A stretch of 64,000 bases of DNA from Streptococcus ovis DSM 16829 (GCF_000380125.1 NZ_KB904579.1:62001-126000); one strand, 5' to 3'; shown: positions 46,675 through 57,612, numbered from the stretch's first letter. Program-made: numbers and translations. The notes: generated by a model not told the origin, from the sequence alone.

Positions 46675-47193
46675 TTATTTCAGCAGGAACTGGTATTTAG
46701 CAGCCATCATCGACTTACCAAAGTAATCAATTTGCGAAATTTTCTCTAGTTGCCCACTCATCTTTTCAATGAGACGACGGCTAGGAAGATTATTTTCAGC
46801 TGCTACCACCGAAATACGGTCATATCCCTTTTCTGCAAAAAGTTCCATGGCAAATTGGATTAAGTGTTGTACAATTCCTTGTCGGCGAAAAACTGGCGAG
46901 GACATATAACCCAGCTGACCAAGATTCACAACAGTTTCATTATCCGCCTCCCAAAAACAACGAATCATCCCTGCAATTTCTCCATTCACAAAAGCATAAT
47001 AAGTCGAATAAGTAGACCAGATCTGACCTTCCTTTTTTATTTCTGATTCTTGTCCTTCTAAGATGGCTTTTGGCAAATCATCAATATACTCCATTTCGAC
47101 AAATGAATTCGTTGTTTTTTCAGCTAGCATCGCTTCCTCAAAACGGCGATAGGCTACTTCATCTCCTAATTGTAGCTTACGAATTTCTATCAT
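46675..47193 (-). CDS. GNAT family N-acetyltransferase
   Basis: 172 aa. Acetyl-CoA site SSPVFRRQGIVQHLIQFAMEL near residue 105 and NNLPSRRLIEKMSGQLE near 145. Start at 47193 with AAAGGAG. Substrate unknown. Downstream of pepF but with a terminator between, so separately controlled. Confidence 0.8.
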   Translation of the reverse strand: MIEIRKLQLGDEVAYRRFEEAMLAEKTTNSFVEMEYIDDLPKAILEGQESEIKKEGQIWSTYSTYYAFVNGEIAGMIRCFWEADNETVVNLGQLGYMSSPVFRRQGIVQHLIQFAMELFAEKGYDRISVVAAENNLPSRRLIEKMSGQLEKISQIDYFGKSMMAAKYQFLLK

Positions 47194-47213
47194 TATTTTG
47201 TCTCCTTTTACCC

Positions 47214-47235
47214 AAAAAATCCCCAAAGGGATTTT
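47214..47235 (-). terminator. pepF terminator
   Basis: AAAATCCC / GGGGATTTT hairpin with T6 on the minus strand, 3 nt past the pepF stop. Confidence 0.75.
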
Positions 47236-47238
47236 GGA

Positions 47239-49044
47239 TTATTGAGCATGAACGCCTTTTTCAACAAGGGCTTCTAATTCTGTCAGGCGGGCTTCAAAGA
47301 CTTTGAAGGCCTCATTTAAGTAATCTTCCTTGGTCATATCAACGCCTGCTTTTTTCATGACTTCAAGCGGATAGTCAGAACTTCCTGCCTTCAAGTAATT
47401 GAGATAAGCTTCCTTGTCTTCTGGTCTACCATTGACAATCTTATCTGCAAGGGCTGATGCTGCTGCAAAACCAGTTGAATATTGGAAAACATAGAAATTA
47501 TAATAGAAATGCGGAATACGTGCCCATTCATACTGGATAAATGGATTTTCCTCAGCAGACAAACCATAGTATTTCTCGTTGATTTCACCATAGAGTTTGT
47601 TTAAGAAATCAGCTGTTAATACTTGACCTTCCTGATCTGCTTTATAAATCGCATGTTCAAATTCAGCAAATTGTGTTTGACGGAAGACAGTTCCACGGAA
47701 ACCATCCAGATAGTGGTTCAAAATCGCAAAGCGAACCTTATCATCTGTCACTTCTGACAAGAGTTTTTCAGTCAATAGATTTTCATTGGTCGTAGAGGCA
47801 ATCTCTGCCAAGAAAATAGAATAATGTCCATATACATAGGGCTGATTTTCACGCGTATACATGGAGTGCATCGAGTGACCTGTTTCGTGAATCAAAGTAT
47901 AGAGGTTATCTAAGGTATCTTGCCAGTTAAGAAGCATAAAGGCATTGGTGTCGTAGGCACCACCCGAATAGGCTCCAGAGCGTTTTCCTTCATTCTCATG
48001 CACATCAATCCAGCGTTCAGAAAAGGCACGCGCTACCTTTTTACTATAATCATCACCGAAGATAGTCAAGGTATCTGCTGCTTTTTCAAGCGCTTCTTCG
48101 TAGGTGAACTTGTAGTCTGTAGAAGACAATGGTGTGTACATATCGTACATCTTCAAATCATCTAAGCCTAGTAATTTCTTACGGAGATTGACATAACGAT
48201 GAAGCAATGGCAAATGTTTGTTTACTGCTGAAACGAGTGTATCATAAACTGCTTCTGGTACAAAGTTAGCAGCTAAAGCTGCTTCACGGGCAGAACCATA
48301 ATGACGAAGGCGTGCTTTCAAGTTGTTAACTTTCACATTTGATTGCAAGGTTTTCGCATAAGTATGTTGGAATTGCTCGTACGTACTGTACATGGTTTCA
48401 TAGGCCTCTTGACGCACCTCACGGTTGCTCGACTCCATAAAGGAGATGTAATTTCCGTGAGAAAGTGGCACCAGGTGTCCCTCTTCATCTGCTACTTCTG
48501 GGAAGCGCAGGCTGGCATTGTCCAAGATAGAGAAGGTTTCTGATGGTGCATCAAAAACTTCACTTGCTGCTGCCAAGACTTCTTCTACTTCTTGAGAACG
48601 GACGTGCGCTTTTGTTGCCAAGAGTTTGTCAAACTGGTGACGGTACAATTCTAATGTTGGTTCTGCTGCATAAAAGTCTGCAAGCTGCTCATCCGTAATC
48701 GTCAAAAATTCTGGCTCATAAAAGGCAAAAACTTGTGAGAATTGTGAGTTCAAACCAAGTGCTTTTGCTTGAAATTCTTGATATTTTCCTTCGCGCGTAT
48801 CTTGGTCGTTTTTCATTGAGGCGTAAACGTACAGGTTTTCGATACGACGGCTCAAGTCCAATTGTGTTTCGCTGATTTCTAAGAATCTTTCTGCTGAGTC
48901 AAGCAAGTGTCCTGCCAATTCTTTGGCTTTTTCTGTTTCAGCAGACAAGTCTGCTAGTTCTGCTTCCCATGCTTCATCTGTCGCAAAAATCGTGGTTAAA
49001 TCCCACTGGTATTTTTCATCAATTTCATTTCGTTGTTTTGTCAT
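47239..49044 (-). CDS. pepF: Oligoendopeptidase F
   Basis: 601-aa cytoplasmic M3 zinc endopeptidase acting on peptides of about 7-20 residues. Zinc motif HETGHSMHS near residue 387 with the distal Glu region [12 protein letters not shown] about 25 residues later. Full family length. Next to coiA, the usual streptococcal order. Confidence 0.95.
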   Translation of the reverse strand: MTKQRNEIDEKYQWDLTTIFATDEAWEAELADLSAETEKAKELAGHLLDSAERFLEISETQLDLSRRIENLYVYASMKNDQDTREGKYQEFQAKALGLNSQFSQVFAFYEPEFLTITDEQLADFYAAEPTLELYRHQFDKLLATKAHVRSQEVEEVLAAASEVFDAPSETFSILDNASLRFPEVADEEGHLVPLSHGNYISFMESSNREVRQEAYETMYSTYEQFQHTYAKTLQSNVKVNNLKARLRHYGSAREAALAANFVPEAVYDTLVSAVNKHLPLLHRYVNLRKKLLGLDDLKMYDMYTPLSSTDYKFTYEEALEKAADTLTIFGDDYSKKVARAFSERWIDVHENEGKRSGAYSGGAYDTNAFMLLNWQDTLDNLYTLIHETGHSMHSMYTRENQPYVYGHYSIFLAEIASTTNENLLTEKLLSEVTDDKVRFAILNHYLDGFRGTVFRQTQFAEFEHAIYKADQEGQVLTADFLNKLYGEINEKYYGLSAEENPFIQYEWARIPHFYYNFYVFQYSTGFAAASALADKIVNGRPEDKEAYLNYLKAGSSDYPLEVMKKAGVDMTKEDYLNEAFKVFEARLTELEALVEKGVHAQ

Positions 49045-49113
49045 AAATGTTTCCTCCGTTTTTTCTATTTTAGCACAAAACTTCTATTCTTCCAACCAAA
49101 GTATAGTTCTCTC

Positions 49114-50058
49114 TTATCTCTGACAGTCATAGTATGTAGGTGGGTACAAAATCTGCTCAGTCTTATTTTCCTGATTTTTGTAATAGCTTATAAACCTCTC
49201 CTGATAGTGAGTCAGATCCTCTATTATTTGTACAAATCCAATATCAGACTGTGGTGGACAAATTTGAGGATAAAATTCCTCCACTGTGCAAGTTAGTAAA
49301 TTTTCTCCTTTCTCATAAGCTACTTCCTGCCTTTTCATCCATTTTGGGACTTGATAATAGAGTTGCTTGGCAACATAGCGTGGTAGCTGATGGTCCATTT
49401 TCCCCTGAAAACACGCCAGTTTTTGTCTCTGATATGGCAACCGTAAAAGTTGCAACAAATTACCTTGTCCGAAAGAAAATTCTTTGAAAAGACACTGGAC
49501 TTTACCATGCATATCTTCATGGATCAAATAGCGTAAACGTAGGGCCTGCCTCTCCAAGTCTAACTCCCACAAGTGAAATCCCATATTTCGGCTAAAACTC
49601 AGAAACTGCTTTTGGAGGGGAGTCAGTTGGTCTTTTATCCATAAATCTTTTCCTAAAAGCCATAGTACTTGGTAGCCATTTTCTCGATAGGCTACGGTCC
49701 GCTCCCGCAGACGTTCTATGGATAGGCTAGAACATTGCACTTCCAGGGCTAATCTATGATTCACGAGCAAGTCGGCTATTTGATTGATTTCTGGCAAAAA
49801 TTGCTCCACAGCTACTTCCTCATCTGCATGCAACCACCTGTAAAGCTTCGTCTTGAGTGCAAGGTGCTGAGCAGATTCGTTTTCCGAAGCAAATCGGCAT
49901 TGTTCTAAGCATACATGAGCAAAGTGCGCCTTCATGACAGAACCATTTTTCAAGCGTACAGGGCTTTTACAAGCAGGGCAGAAAAAAGATATGTTCCCAT
50001 TTGGGATTTCCTCAGCCAGATTGATAAGCTGTTGATTTTGGTCATAAGCAACTAACAT
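49114..50058 (-). CDS. coiA: Competence protein CoiA
   Basis: 314 aa. CoiA features: zinc-finger-like FFCPACKSPVRLKNG near residue 24 followed by HFAH and Cys residues, then a PD-(D/E)XK-like core (QIADLLVNHRLALEVQCSSLS) near residue 105. It helps process incoming DNA or promotes recombination during transformation. Start at 50058 with AAAGGAGAG. A cin-box lies about 20 nt upstream, so it is a late competence gene. Confidence 0.9.
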   Translation of the reverse strand: MLVAYDQNQQLINLAEEIPNGNISFFCPACKSPVRLKNGSVMKAHFAHVCLEQCRFASENESAQHLALKTKLYRWLHADEEVAVEQFLPEINQIADLLVNHRLALEVQCSSLSIERLRERTVAYRENGYQVLWLLGKDLWIKDQLTPLQKQFLSFSRNMGFHLWELDLERQALRLRYLIHEDMHGKVQCLFKEFSFGQGNLLQLLRLPYQRQKLACFQGKMDHQLPRYVAKQLYYQVPKWMKRQEVAYEKGENLLTCTVEEFYPQICPPQSDIGFVQIIEDLTHYQERFISYYKNQENKTEQILYPPTYYDCQR

Positions 50059-50077
50059 AGACTCTCCTTTACTTATA

Positions 50078-50085
50078 TATTCGAA
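50078..50085 (-). promoter_or_regulatory. ComX cin-box of coiA
   Basis: TTCGAATA on the minus strand (consensus TACGAATA), preceded by a T tract. It is the SigX promoter element expected for coiA. Confidence 0.7.
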
Positions 50086-50120
50086 AAAATCTATGAAAAG
50101 TAGCTTGTATTTGCATAATA

Positions 50121-50152
50121 AAAAGACGGGATTGATAATTCCCATCTTTTAT
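50121..50152 (-). terminator. Terminator after the 50-aa gene
   Basis: GATGGGA / TCCCGTC hairpin (one G-U pair) flanked by A-rich and T-rich runs on the minus strand. Confidence 0.65.
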
Positions 50153-50158
50153 TCTAAC

Positions 50159-50311
50159 TTATTCCTCTTTGTTATTTGGATACTTGTCATTTGCAAGATA
50201 GGTAATACCTAGCACAAAAAATGGCACGCCAAGATACCACATCTTTGTGGCAACTCCCAGAGTGATAGCATTAGCTAGAAAAACGATACCAATTGCTCGG
50301 TGATCTTTCAT
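50159..50311 (-). CDS. Small membrane protein (50 aa)
   Basis: Starts MKDHRAIGIVFLANAITLGV, has two hydrophobic helices and a charged tail (NDKYPNNKEE). AAAGG lies about 9 nt upstream and a terminator follows. It starts 27 nt after metG and is probably co-transcribed. No known family. Confidence 0.6.
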   Translation of the reverse strand: MKDHRAIGIVFLANAITLGVATKMWYLGVPFFVLGITYLANDKYPNNKEE

Positions 50312-50337
50312 GTCAGCATTACCTTTCTCTTTTTACC

Positions 50338-52398
50338 TTACCCAATCACGCTTCCGTTTGGTACGCTTGGGTCTACTGTTAAGACGGTAAGATTGCCATC
50401 ATATTCTGCTGAGAGAATCATACCTTGGCTGATGTATTTTTTCATCATCTTACGTGGTTTAAGGTTGGCAACGATTTGGAGTTTTTTGCCGACCAATTCT
50501 TGCTCATTCGGATAGAACTTAGCAATACCTGACAAGATTTGACGGTCTTCGCCATCACCTGCATCCAAACGGAAGCAAAGAAGTTTGTCAGAACCTTCTA
50601 CTTTAGACACTTCCTTGACTTCTGCCACACGGATTTCCACGGCATCGAAGGTTTCAAATTTGATTTCGTCCTTAGAAGATTTCAAGTCAACTTCTTCTGG
50701 GTTCCATTCTTTTTCAACAGCTGATTTACCTGCAGTCATTTGTTCTTTGATGTAGGCAATTTCTTCTTCCATGTCAAGACGTGGGAAGATTGGGGTTCCC
50801 TTGGCAACAACTGTCACACCTGTTGGCAAGCCTGACAAGGCAAGGTTTTCAAGATCAAATTCGCTACCTAATCCTAGTTGCTCCATGATCGCATTTGAGG
50901 TTTCCATCATAAATGGTTGGATAAGGTGCGCTACCACGCGCAAGCTAGCTGCTAAATGTGCCATGACTGCTGCCAGTTGCTCCTTGTCTCCATCTTCTTT
51001 GGCAAGTACCCATGGTGCTGTCTCATCAATATACTTGTTGGTACGAGCAATGATGTTCCAAACAGCTTCCAAGGCACGTGGATAATCCACTGCATCCATA
51101 TTCTTATGGTAGGCTGTTAAGTTTTCAGCTACGACTGCTGCCAAATCGTCATCAAAATCAGTTGCCTGTGCAAAGGCTGGAATCTTACCACCAAAGTATT
51201 TGTTAATCATGGCAACCGTACGGTTGAGGAGATTCCCAAGGTCATTTGCCAGCTCATAGTTAATACGACCGACATAATCTTCTGGGGTAAAGGTACCGTC
51301 TGAACCAACTGGAAGACTACGCATGAGGTAATAGCGAAGCGGATCAAGACCGAAGCGTTCCACCAACATTTCTGGATAAACCACATTGCCTTTTGACTTA
51401 GACATTTTCCCATCTTGCATGACAAACCAACCGTGCGCAATCAAGCGATTTGGCAATGGCAAATCAAGCGCCATAAGGATAATTGGCCAGTAAATAGAGT
51501 GGAAACGCAAGATATCTTTGCCAACCATGTGATTGACTTCTGGATTAACAGTGAAGTCCCAGGTCTTACCAGCTTCATCTGTCCAAGATTTAGTGACTGT
51601 TTGACCCAACCAGAATTTATCAAAGTTAGCTGAATCCGTCTGACCGTAACCAAGAGCTGTCGCATAGTTGAGCAAAGCATCAATCCACACATAGACAACA
51701 TGCTTTGGATTGGACGGTACAGGAACTCCCCAAGTAAAGGTTGTACGTGACACTGCTAAATCTTCCAAACCAGGTTCGATGAAGTTTTTCAACATTTCAT
51801 TCATACGAGAATTTGGACTGATAAAATCAGGATGAGCTTTAAAGAAAGCTTCCAAATGTTTTTGGTATTTGCTGAGTTTGAAGAAATAAGACTCCTCAGA
51901 AACCAACTCCACCTCATGACCAGATGGGGCTACACCACCGATGACATTTCCATTTTCGTCACGGTAAACTTCTGCTAATTGGCTTTCTGTGAAGAATTCC
52001 TCATCAGATACTGAATACCAACCTGAATATTCGCCAAGATAAATGTCACCCTGCGCTAGCAATTTTTCAAAAACAGCAGCGACAACAGCCTCATGGTAAT
52101 CATCAGTTGTGCGAATAAATTTATCGTAAGAAATATCTAGGAGTTTCCAAAGTTCTTTAACCCCAACAGCCATACCGTCAACATAAGCTTGTGGCGTAAT
52201 ACCTGCTTCTTCAGCCTTTTGCTGAATCTTTTGACCATGCTCATCCAATCCAGTAAGGTAGAAAGTATCTTTATTCATCATACGTTTGTAACGTGCCAAA
52301 ACGTCACAGGCAATGGTCGTATAGGCTGAACCGATATGCAATTTACCAGATGGGTAATAAATTGGAGTTGTAATGTAAAATGAGTTGTTTTCTGTCAT
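50338..52398 (-). CDS. metG: Methionyl-tRNA synthetase
   Basis: 686 aa, class I. HIGH-type motif [13 protein letters not shown] near residue 13, KMSKS motif [11 protein letters not shown] near 325, and a C-terminal tRNA-binding (EMAP-II-like) domain from about 580 ([19 protein letters not shown]). Charges tRNA-Met. Confidence 0.96.
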   Translation of the reverse strand: MTENNSFYITTPIYYPSGKLHIGSAYTTIACDVLARYKRMMNKDTFYLTGLDEHGQKIQQKAEEAGITPQAYVDGMAVGVKELWKLLDISYDKFIRTTDDYHEAVVAAVFEKLLAQGDIYLGEYSGWYSVSDEEFFTESQLAEVYRDENGNVIGGVAPSGHEVELVSEESYFFKLSKYQKHLEAFFKAHPDFISPNSRMNEMLKNFIEPGLEDLAVSRTTFTWGVPVPSNPKHVVYVWIDALLNYATALGYGQTDSANFDKFWLGQTVTKSWTDEAGKTWDFTVNPEVNHMVGKDILRFHSIYWPIILMALDLPLPNRLIAHGWFVMQDGKMSKSKGNVVYPEMLVERFGLDPLRYYLMRSLPVGSDGTFTPEDYVGRINYELANDLGNLLNRTVAMINKYFGGKIPAFAQATDFDDDLAAVVAENLTAYHKNMDAVDYPRALEAVWNIIARTNKYIDETAPWVLAKEDGDKEQLAAVMAHLAASLRVVAHLIQPFMMETSNAIMEQLGLGSEFDLENLALSGLPTGVTVVAKGTPIFPRLDMEEEIAYIKEQMTAGKSAVEKEWNPEEVDLKSSKDEIKFETFDAVEIRVAEVKEVSKVEGSDKLLCFRLDAGDGEDRQILSGIAKFYPNEQELVGKKLQIVANLKPRKMMKKYISQGMILSAEYDGNLTVLTVDPSVPNGSVIG

Positions 52399-52519
52399 TT
52401 TCTAAATCCTTTCAAGGCTAATGAAACCTTTTTGATGTAACAGCTTATTATACCATAAATTATGGAATCAATCAGCTATCTTTTGTGCTATAATAGTACC
52501 GGTTAATGAAGGAGGAGTT

Positions 52520-53212
52520 ATGGGAGCGATTGTCAACGCGATGTGTATCGTGATAGGTGCAGGTCTAGGTTTAGGAATTCAAAAGGGGTTGTCCCAACGA
52601 TTTCACGATATTTTGATGAAAGGAATGAGCCTTTGTGTGGTTGTCATTGGCATTCAAGGAGCTATGCAGGCAACTGACACGATGTTGCTCATCTTATCGC
52701 TAGTTTTTGGTTCCCTTATCGGTGAAGGCTTGAACATCGAAAAAGCTATGGAACATTTGTCTTATAAGATTGAAAAAAGGCTCGTAAAAGACCCAAAAGA
52801 ATCACAATTTGCTCAAGGGTTTCTCTCAGCTATCATGATTTTTTGCGTGGGCGCGATGGCCATTGTTGGAAGTCTGCAAAGTGGACTACTTGATGATGAT
52901 AGCATGCTTTATAGCAAAGGGATTATTGACGGGATTATCGCGATTTTACTGGCTTCCACTAATGGAATTGGCGTCCTCTTTTCGTCCATAGCTGTGCTAT
53001 TATACGAAGGTGGAATGACCTTATTAGCCGGATTTTTGGGAAGTTACCTAAGTGATAGCGTCATCACAGGAATGTCTTCTGTTGGCTCTGTCCTGCTCAT
53101 TGCTTTAGGGTTCAATATGATCGAAGTGACCCATTTCAAAGTGATGAACTATATTCCTGCTGTCTTTTTACCGATTTTACTCCTACCACTTCTGAAATGG
53201 ATGGGCTTATGA
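52520..53212 (+). CDS. DUF554 family membrane protein
   Basis: 230 aa, about six to seven TM helices, with MGAIVNAMCIVIGAGLGLG at the N-terminus and GSLIGEGLNIE near residue 74, as in DUF554 (YdfK/YqgA). A central soluble stretch includes KDPKESQFAQGFLSAIMIFCVGAMAIVGS. A putative transporter of unknown substrate. GGAGG precedes the ATG. Confidence 0.85.
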   Translation: MGAIVNAMCIVIGAGLGLGIQKGLSQRFHDILMKGMSLCVVVIGIQGAMQATDTMLLILSLVFGSLIGEGLNIEKAMEHLSYKIEKRLVKDPKESQFAQGFLSAIMIFCVGAMAIVGSLQSGLLDDDSMLYSKGIIDGIIAILLASTNGIGVLFSSIAVLLYEGGMTLLAGFLGSYLSDSVITGMSSVGSVLLIALGFNMIEVTHFKVMNYIPAVFLPILLLPLLKWMGL

Positions 53213-53221
53213 AAAAACAAT

Positions 53222-53248
53222 CAAAAGTTGAGTTTTCTCAGCTTTTTT
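53222..53248 (+). terminator. DUF554 gene terminator
   Basis: AAAAGTTGAG / CTCAGCTTTT hairpin with one G-T pair and a T-rich tail. Confidence 0.7.
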
Positions 53249-53268
53249 CTTTTTGCCCAATACATGAC

Positions 53269-53294
53269 TTTTGTCATATCATGTCATGACAAAA
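53269..53294 (+). promoter_or_regulatory. Operator of the ABC/two-component operon
   Basis: Perfect inverted repeat TTTTGTCAT-N8-ATGACAAAA, with a second nested palindrome TGTCATGACA at 53282-53291. Its centre is about 54 bp before the expected start. The -10 TAGAAT (53323-53328) has no -35 (TAAAAA), as in an activator-dependent promoter. Confidence 0.6.
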
Positions 53295-53357
53295 TGGGCT
53301 AAAAAGCTCTGCTATTTTTCAGTAGAATAAGGACAAGAATAAGAAAGGACGGCTACG

Positions 53358-53546
53358 ATGATAAGAAAAATTTGTTTTGGTCTTGTGATGATGATTTTAG
53401 GAACATTGGTGGAATTCTACACACACTTTTTTACGGATTATGCAAATATGTTTTACGGTATCATTGGGATGACTTGGGGATTATTCTTTGGATTAAAAGC
53501 TTTCACTAGAGAAAATGGAGGTAGATATCATGACCAAAGTAATTGA
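53358..53546 (+). CDS. Small membrane protein (62 aa)
   Basis: Begins MIRKICFGLVMMILGTLVEF with two hydrophobic helices and a short hydrophilic tail. AAAGGA upstream. Overlaps the ATPase gene by 17 nt, so probably coupled to it. Unknown role in the ABC/TCS module. Confidence 0.6.
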   Translation: MIRKICFGLVMMILGTLVEFYTHFFTDYANMFYGIIGMTWGLFFGLKAFTRENGGRYHDQSN

Positions 53547-54414
53547 AGTGACAAATCTTAGTAAGACAATTAAAGGGAAGTCTATTTTATCAGAAATAAA
53601 TTTTGATATTCATCAAGGAGATTGTATTGCCTTAATTGGTCCAAATGGTGCTGGGAAGACGACTTTGATGTCTTGTTTACTGGGGGATAAGCTGGTTAGT
53701 CAAGGCACAATCTCCATTCAAGGACTACCTGTTCGGCATCCTGAACTTCGGACAAAAATGGCGGTTTTGTCTCAGGAAAATCGGGTACCCGGTAATCTCA
53801 AGGTGCAGGAATTACTTAATTTTTTCAAATCCATCGCCCATAATCCCTTATCAGATAAGGTGATTGACGGTTATTTGCAATTTTCCCCAGATCAGAAAAA
53901 ACAATTGGCTGACAAATTATCTGGTGGGCAGAAACGACTCTTGTCCGTTGTTCTCTGCTTAATCGGTCAACCTGACATTCTCTTTTTAGATGAACCAACA
54001 GCTGGGATGGATACATCTACGCGTCAGCGGTTTTGGGAGATCATCTCCCAGCTTAAATCAGCTGGTCGTACCATTATCTATTCTAGTCACTATATCGAAG
54101 AGGTCGAGCATACAGCAGAAAGAATTTTAGTCTTGCATCAGGGAAAACTTTTGAAAGATACGACACCATTTGCTATGAGACGGGAGGACAATGAGAAGGA
54201 AGTCACCTTGTCGAAAGACTACCTAGATGTCGTTCGAGAATTACCAATCCTTTATGATGTCGAAATCAAAACCGATGTTATTCGCTTTATGACAAGGGAC
54301 ATTGATAAGTTATGGGATATTTTGCAAGAGCATGGTTGTAGAATTACTGATATTGAGGTGCAAAATAAAACCTTGCTCCATACTCTATTTGACAAGACAC
54401 AGGAGGAAGAATGA
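53530..54414 (+). CDS. ABC transporter ATP-binding protein (YvfR-like)
   Basis: 294 aa. Walker A GPNGAGKTT near residue 38, Q-loop LSQENRVPG near 84, signature LSGGQKRLLSVVLCL near 130, and Walker B ending LFLDEPTAGMD. The C-terminal extension of about 80 residues is usual for CcmA/DrrA-type exporters. Start at 53530 with GGAGG. Partner of the next gene; exporter of lipid-active or antimicrobial compounds is likely. Confidence 0.85.
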   Translation: MTKVIEVTNLSKTIKGKSILSEINFDIHQGDCIALIGPNGAGKTTLMSCLLGDKLVSQGTISIQGLPVRHPELRTKMAVLSQENRVPGNLKVQELLNFFKSIAHNPLSDKVIDGYLQFSPDQKKQLADKLSGGQKRLLSVVLCLIGQPDILFLDEPTAGMDTSTRQRFWEIISQLKSAGRTIIYSSHYIEEVEHTAERILVLHQGKLLKDTTPFAMRREDNEKEVTLSKDYLDVVRELPILYDVEIKTDVIRFMTRDIDKLWDILQEHGCRITDIEVQNKTLLHTLFDKTQEEE

Positions 54415-55145
54415 TGAAAGCCTTATTAAAAATCGAATGGATAAAAACTTGGCGAGAATGGCCTAACTTTATCATGGCAATTGGGATGCCTGTTGGTTTC
54501 TTTCTTTTCTACTCTGGCATGCGAATGTCTGATACTCCTGAGGGGCAGAGAGCTATTGTCCAGTCCTTCATGATGACCATGACAGCCTTCTCCATGTCTA
54601 GTTTTGGATTTTTCACCTTTCCTTTTATGATGGTGGAAGACCAAAGAGAAAATTGGCTAACTTATATCGAGCATTCTAGCCTTCCTATCTGGCAATATTA
54701 CCTCTCAAAAATTGCTCGCGTGCTCTTAAATTTCACCTTTTCAATTGTAATCACCTTTTTGGTTGGCGCCTTTTTCCGTGATGTGACCATGCCTGCTGAA
54801 CGTTGGATGGGTTCTGTTGGTCTACTCCTATTTGGAAGTTTGATTTTTCTTGCTTTTGGATTACTGATTGCTCAGATTCCTTCCTCTCAAACTATGTCTA
54901 TTGTGGCCAATATTTCCTTTCTTGGGCTTGCGATTATTGGTGGTTCTTGGATGCCAATTGAGACTTTCCCAGAATGGGCGCAGAACATTTCCAAATGGAC
55001 ACCAATGTATCATGTTAATCAGCTTGTGGTACAATTTGCAGCAAATGGTGATTTTCTTTGGAAATCCTTCTTCAGTATCCTTGCCTATGCTATAATAGTT
55101 ACAGGTATTGCACTGATGATTAAAAATAAAACTGAGGTGAAATAA
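54411..55145 (+). CDS. ABC-2 type permease (YvfS-like)
   Basis: 244 aa with six TM segments and the ABC-2 family end motif ISFLGLAIIGGSWMPIETFPEWAQNISKWTPMYH near residues 180-205. Adjacent ATGs at 54411 and 54414; the latter is better spaced from AGGAGG. Overlaps the ATPase stop. Confidence 0.85.
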   Translation: MMKALLKIEWIKTWREWPNFIMAIGMPVGFFLFYSGMRMSDTPEGQRAIVQSFMMTMTAFSMSSFGFFTFPFMMVEDQRENWLTYIEHSSLPIWQYYLSKIARVLLNFTFSIVITFLVGAFFRDVTMPAERWMGSVGLLLFGSLIFLAFGLLIAQIPSSQTMSIVANISFLGLAIIGGSWMPIETFPEWAQNISKWTPMYHVNQLVVQFAANGDFLWKSFFSILAYAIIVTGIALMIKNKTEVK

Positions 55146-56239
55146 TGTTTCGTCCATTTCATAAAGATTTACTTCCCTACTATGTAGGATTAGTCTTTAT
55201 CCTCTTCCCTTTCTTAGGCTTGAAATACTTTGGCTATCCCCTTTGGACCTTTCCCTTAACAATTATATTTGTTCTCGCCTATCTAGGCCTCATTCATCTT
55301 AAGGCTGGTCATCGTGTCTTAAAAGAGATTTTTTGGCACTATCTTTTGTTTTACATTGTCTTGATAACTTGCATCGTCAATGGTAATATGATGTGGTTCT
55401 TTTTCTACCCATCTAATCTGCTCATTTGGCGGTTTGAAAAAGGCTGGCGCTCCTATCGTGGGTATTCGTTGCTGGTTGCTATTGTATTCGTCATTGGTGT
55501 TGGTATTTGGTTTTCTCCAACCATGACAGATAAGGTAGCGATTGGTCTGGTGGCTCTCTTTATCTTAGGGATGACTACTTTTCTGATGCAAACGAGAGAG
55601 GAAGAAAAATTAAAAGAACTTCTCTATCGTCAGAGCCAAGAAAATCAAGTCCTTGTTGCTGAAAATGAGCGCAATCGAATTGGGCGTGATTTGCATGATA
55701 CACTGGGCCACACCTTTGCCATGATGACCTTGAAAACAGAGCTGGCGCTCAAACAATTAGATAAGGGAAATACAGAGGCTGTACAGAAAGAGTTACAGGA
55801 ACTCAACACTATTAGCAAAGAGTCCATGAAAAATGTCCGTGAGCTCATCAACAATCTTAAATACCGCACCGTTTCCGAAGAACTAGCAACGATTCGAGAG
55901 ATGTTTGCCATGTCAGGCGTCGAGTTTTCTATGAACAATCAGATGAACACTGACCAGCTCTCTCCGGTACTACAGTCAAGCATGACCATGATTTTACGAG
56001 AATTAACCACCAATATCATTAAGCATGCAGAGGCACAGCACTGCCAGATTACCATCCACCAATCCGATCACATTGTGATTGAAGTCTCTGATGACGGGCG
56101 TGGATTTGAGCGATTGGCAGGGAATGAATTGCACTCGATTAAAGAACGCCTACAACTAGTGCACGGACGAGTAGAGATTGTTTCTACTGCGCATCCTACT
56201 ACGATTTGCGTGGTGTTAGAAGAAGGAGGTCTCCAATGA
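55145..56239 (+). CDS. Sensor histidine kinase (YvfT/DesK-like)
   Basis: 364 aa. Five to six TM helices (residues 10-145), then a HisKA_3 dimerisation domain with the phospho-acceptor [17 protein letters not shown] near residue 185, and an HATPase_c with [15 protein letters not shown] and DDGRGFE. NarL-type kinase. Resembles kinase partners of ABC exporters (B. subtilis YvfT; probably pneumococcal TCS11). Overlaps the permease and regulator genes. Confidence 0.87.
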   Translation: MFRPFHKDLLPYYVGLVFILFPFLGLKYFGYPLWTFPLTIIFVLAYLGLIHLKAGHRVLKEIFWHYLLFYIVLITCIVNGNMMWFFFYPSNLLIWRFEKGWRSYRGYSLLVAIVFVIGVGIWFSPTMTDKVAIGLVALFILGMTTFLMQTREEEKLKELLYRQSQENQVLVAENERNRIGRDLHDTLGHTFAMMTLKTELALKQLDKGNTEAVQKELQELNTISKESMKNVRELINNLKYRTVSEELATIREMFAMSGVEFSMNNQMNTDQLSPVLQSSMTMILRELTTNIIKHAEAQHCQITIHQSDHIVIEVSDDGRGFERLAGNELHSIKERLQLVHGRVEIVSTAHPTTICVVLEEGGLQ

Positions 56240-56832
56240 AATTACTAGTCGCCGAAGATCAGTCCATGTTGCGAGACGCCCTGTGCCAACTCTTACTGAT
56301 GGAAGAAGATGTGGAAGCTGTCTTTCAAGCGGGGAATGGTACGGAAGCTATCGCTATTTTGCAAAAGGAAAAGATTGACGTGGCCATTTTAGATGTCGAA
56401 ATGCCACAGAAAACGGGCCTGGATGTCCTCGAATGGGCACGCACCCATTGCCAAGTCAAAGTTGTGATTGTCACCACTTTTAAGCGCGTGGGTTATTTTC
56501 AACGAGCTGTCAAGGCGGGAGTGGACGCCTATGTACTGAAAGATCGCTCCATCTCCGAGCTAATGGGAACGATACACGCTGTACTGGCTGGACGTAAAGA
56601 ATACTCTCCTGAACTCATGGAAACCATTCTCAGCCATGAAAATCCCCTTAGCAATCAAGAACAAAGAGTCTTACAACTAGTCGCAGCTGGCAAAACGAGT
56701 AAGAACATCGCTGAAGAGCTCTTCCTTTCAAACGGCACCGTCCGTAATTACACTTCTTCCATCTTCAACAAACTTGGTGCAGCCAATCGAGTAGAAGCCA
56801 TCAAAATTGCACAAGAACATGAATGGATTTAA
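56236..56832 (+). CDS. LuxR/NarL response regulator (YvfU-like)
   Basis: 198 aa. Receiver with the acidic pocket VAEDQ and phospho-Asp in [13 protein letters not shown] near residue 54, and a C-terminal LuxR HTH ([54 protein letters not shown] in outline). Starts 4 nt inside the kinase gene (ATGA). Its probable target is the palindromic operator before the operon. Confidence 0.87.
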   Translation: MKLLVAEDQSMLRDALCQLLLMEEDVEAVFQAGNGTEAIAILQKEKIDVAILDVEMPQKTGLDVLEWARTHCQVKVVIVTTFKRVGYFQRAVKAGVDAYVLKDRSISELMGTIHAVLAGRKEYSPELMETILSHENPLSNQEQRVLQLVAAGKTSKNIAEELFLSNGTVRNYTSSIFNKLGAANRVEAIKIAQEHEWI

Positions 56833-56860
56833 AAAGTTGCTATGTCATTTGAAAAATAGA

Positions 56861-56888
56861 AAAAACAAACCAGAATCACTCTAGTTTG
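56861..56888. terminator. Bidirectional terminator
   Basis: ACAAAC(C)AGA / TCT(A)GTTTGT hairpin with runs of T on the minus strand, between the two-component genes and the RHS remnant. Confidence 0.55.
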
Positions 56889-57411
56889 TCTTCCATCTGA
56901 GTCTGAGAACCTTGTTCTCGGACTTTTTTCACTTCGAGAAGAGCAAGTTGATTGGCATCATTTCTATGCAAACTACTGACATAATTGCGCTCTTCGTAAT
57001 AATGGTAGTTGTCTTCCCTTGTGGTATATGGGATGAGGACATCCTGCACCTGTGAAGCATAGGTCACTTCGCCCTCGCCTGGAAGGTTGCCCAAATCTGG
57101 CGGATTAACCACTAAGCCTTCGTCGTTAGCTCTGTCCTTGGCCACTTTTTGGTGGTAGGCAACTGAAACCGTATCAAACGTGTCTATCCAACTGTACCCT
57201 TCGCTAGTGCCGAAGCTAGAGACGAATTGGAGGACATTTTGTGTGAAGCCATACCAGAAGAGTGAGTGCTCCTCACCACCTGCTGCGGTGTATGGTGATT
57301 TTCTTCCAGACTTGTCCTTTGGTTTTCGTTGGAAGAGTTGGTAAGTGTTCTTACCTTCTGCTCGACTAGCGGTGAACACACGATTATCATCGCCGTCATA
57401 GACTGTCTTAC
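56876..57411 (-). pseudogene. RHS/WapA-like core fragment
   Basis: About 178 codons that begin right after an in-frame TAA with GKTVYDGDDNRVFTASR, the YD-repeat style of RHS proteins, followed by TYQLFQRKPKD, SLFWYGFTQNVLQF and GNLPGEGEVTYASQVQDVL. It is an internal slice of a large wall-associated RHS protein of S. suis type, without signal peptide, repeats or toxin tail. An ATG at 57379 exists but has no SD. Left over from recombination at the toxin locus. Confidence 0.75.
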
Positions 57412-57496
57412 CTTAATTGTATCATACTTTTTAAGTAGTAACACTGCTACATAAAAAATAAGAGAGAGCAAAGTCTGCCTCTCTTACTACTTACTA

Positions 57497-57605
57497 TCAT
57501 TCCTCCTTTTCTTTTAATACTGGGGTATTGTCTTCTACCACCTCTACATCTCCCCAATTTTCGCTTGAAAATTGACTTGGATATACGGAAAGCCAGTTAG
57601 AAAGT
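57497..57605 (-). pseudogene. C-terminal gene remnant
   Basis: An open frame NWLSVYPSQFSSENWGDVEVV... ending EKEE-TGA with no start codon. It reads like the acidic end of a secreted or immunity protein. No function can be given. Confidence 0.4.
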
Positions 57606-57612
57606 ATATATA

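Noticed and set aside
46675-47193. The two GNAT genes (3353 and 46675) as a duplicated toxin-antitoxin acetyltransferase
   Set aside because: No small antitoxin-like gene with a ribbon-helix-helix or DUF1778 pattern lies next to either.
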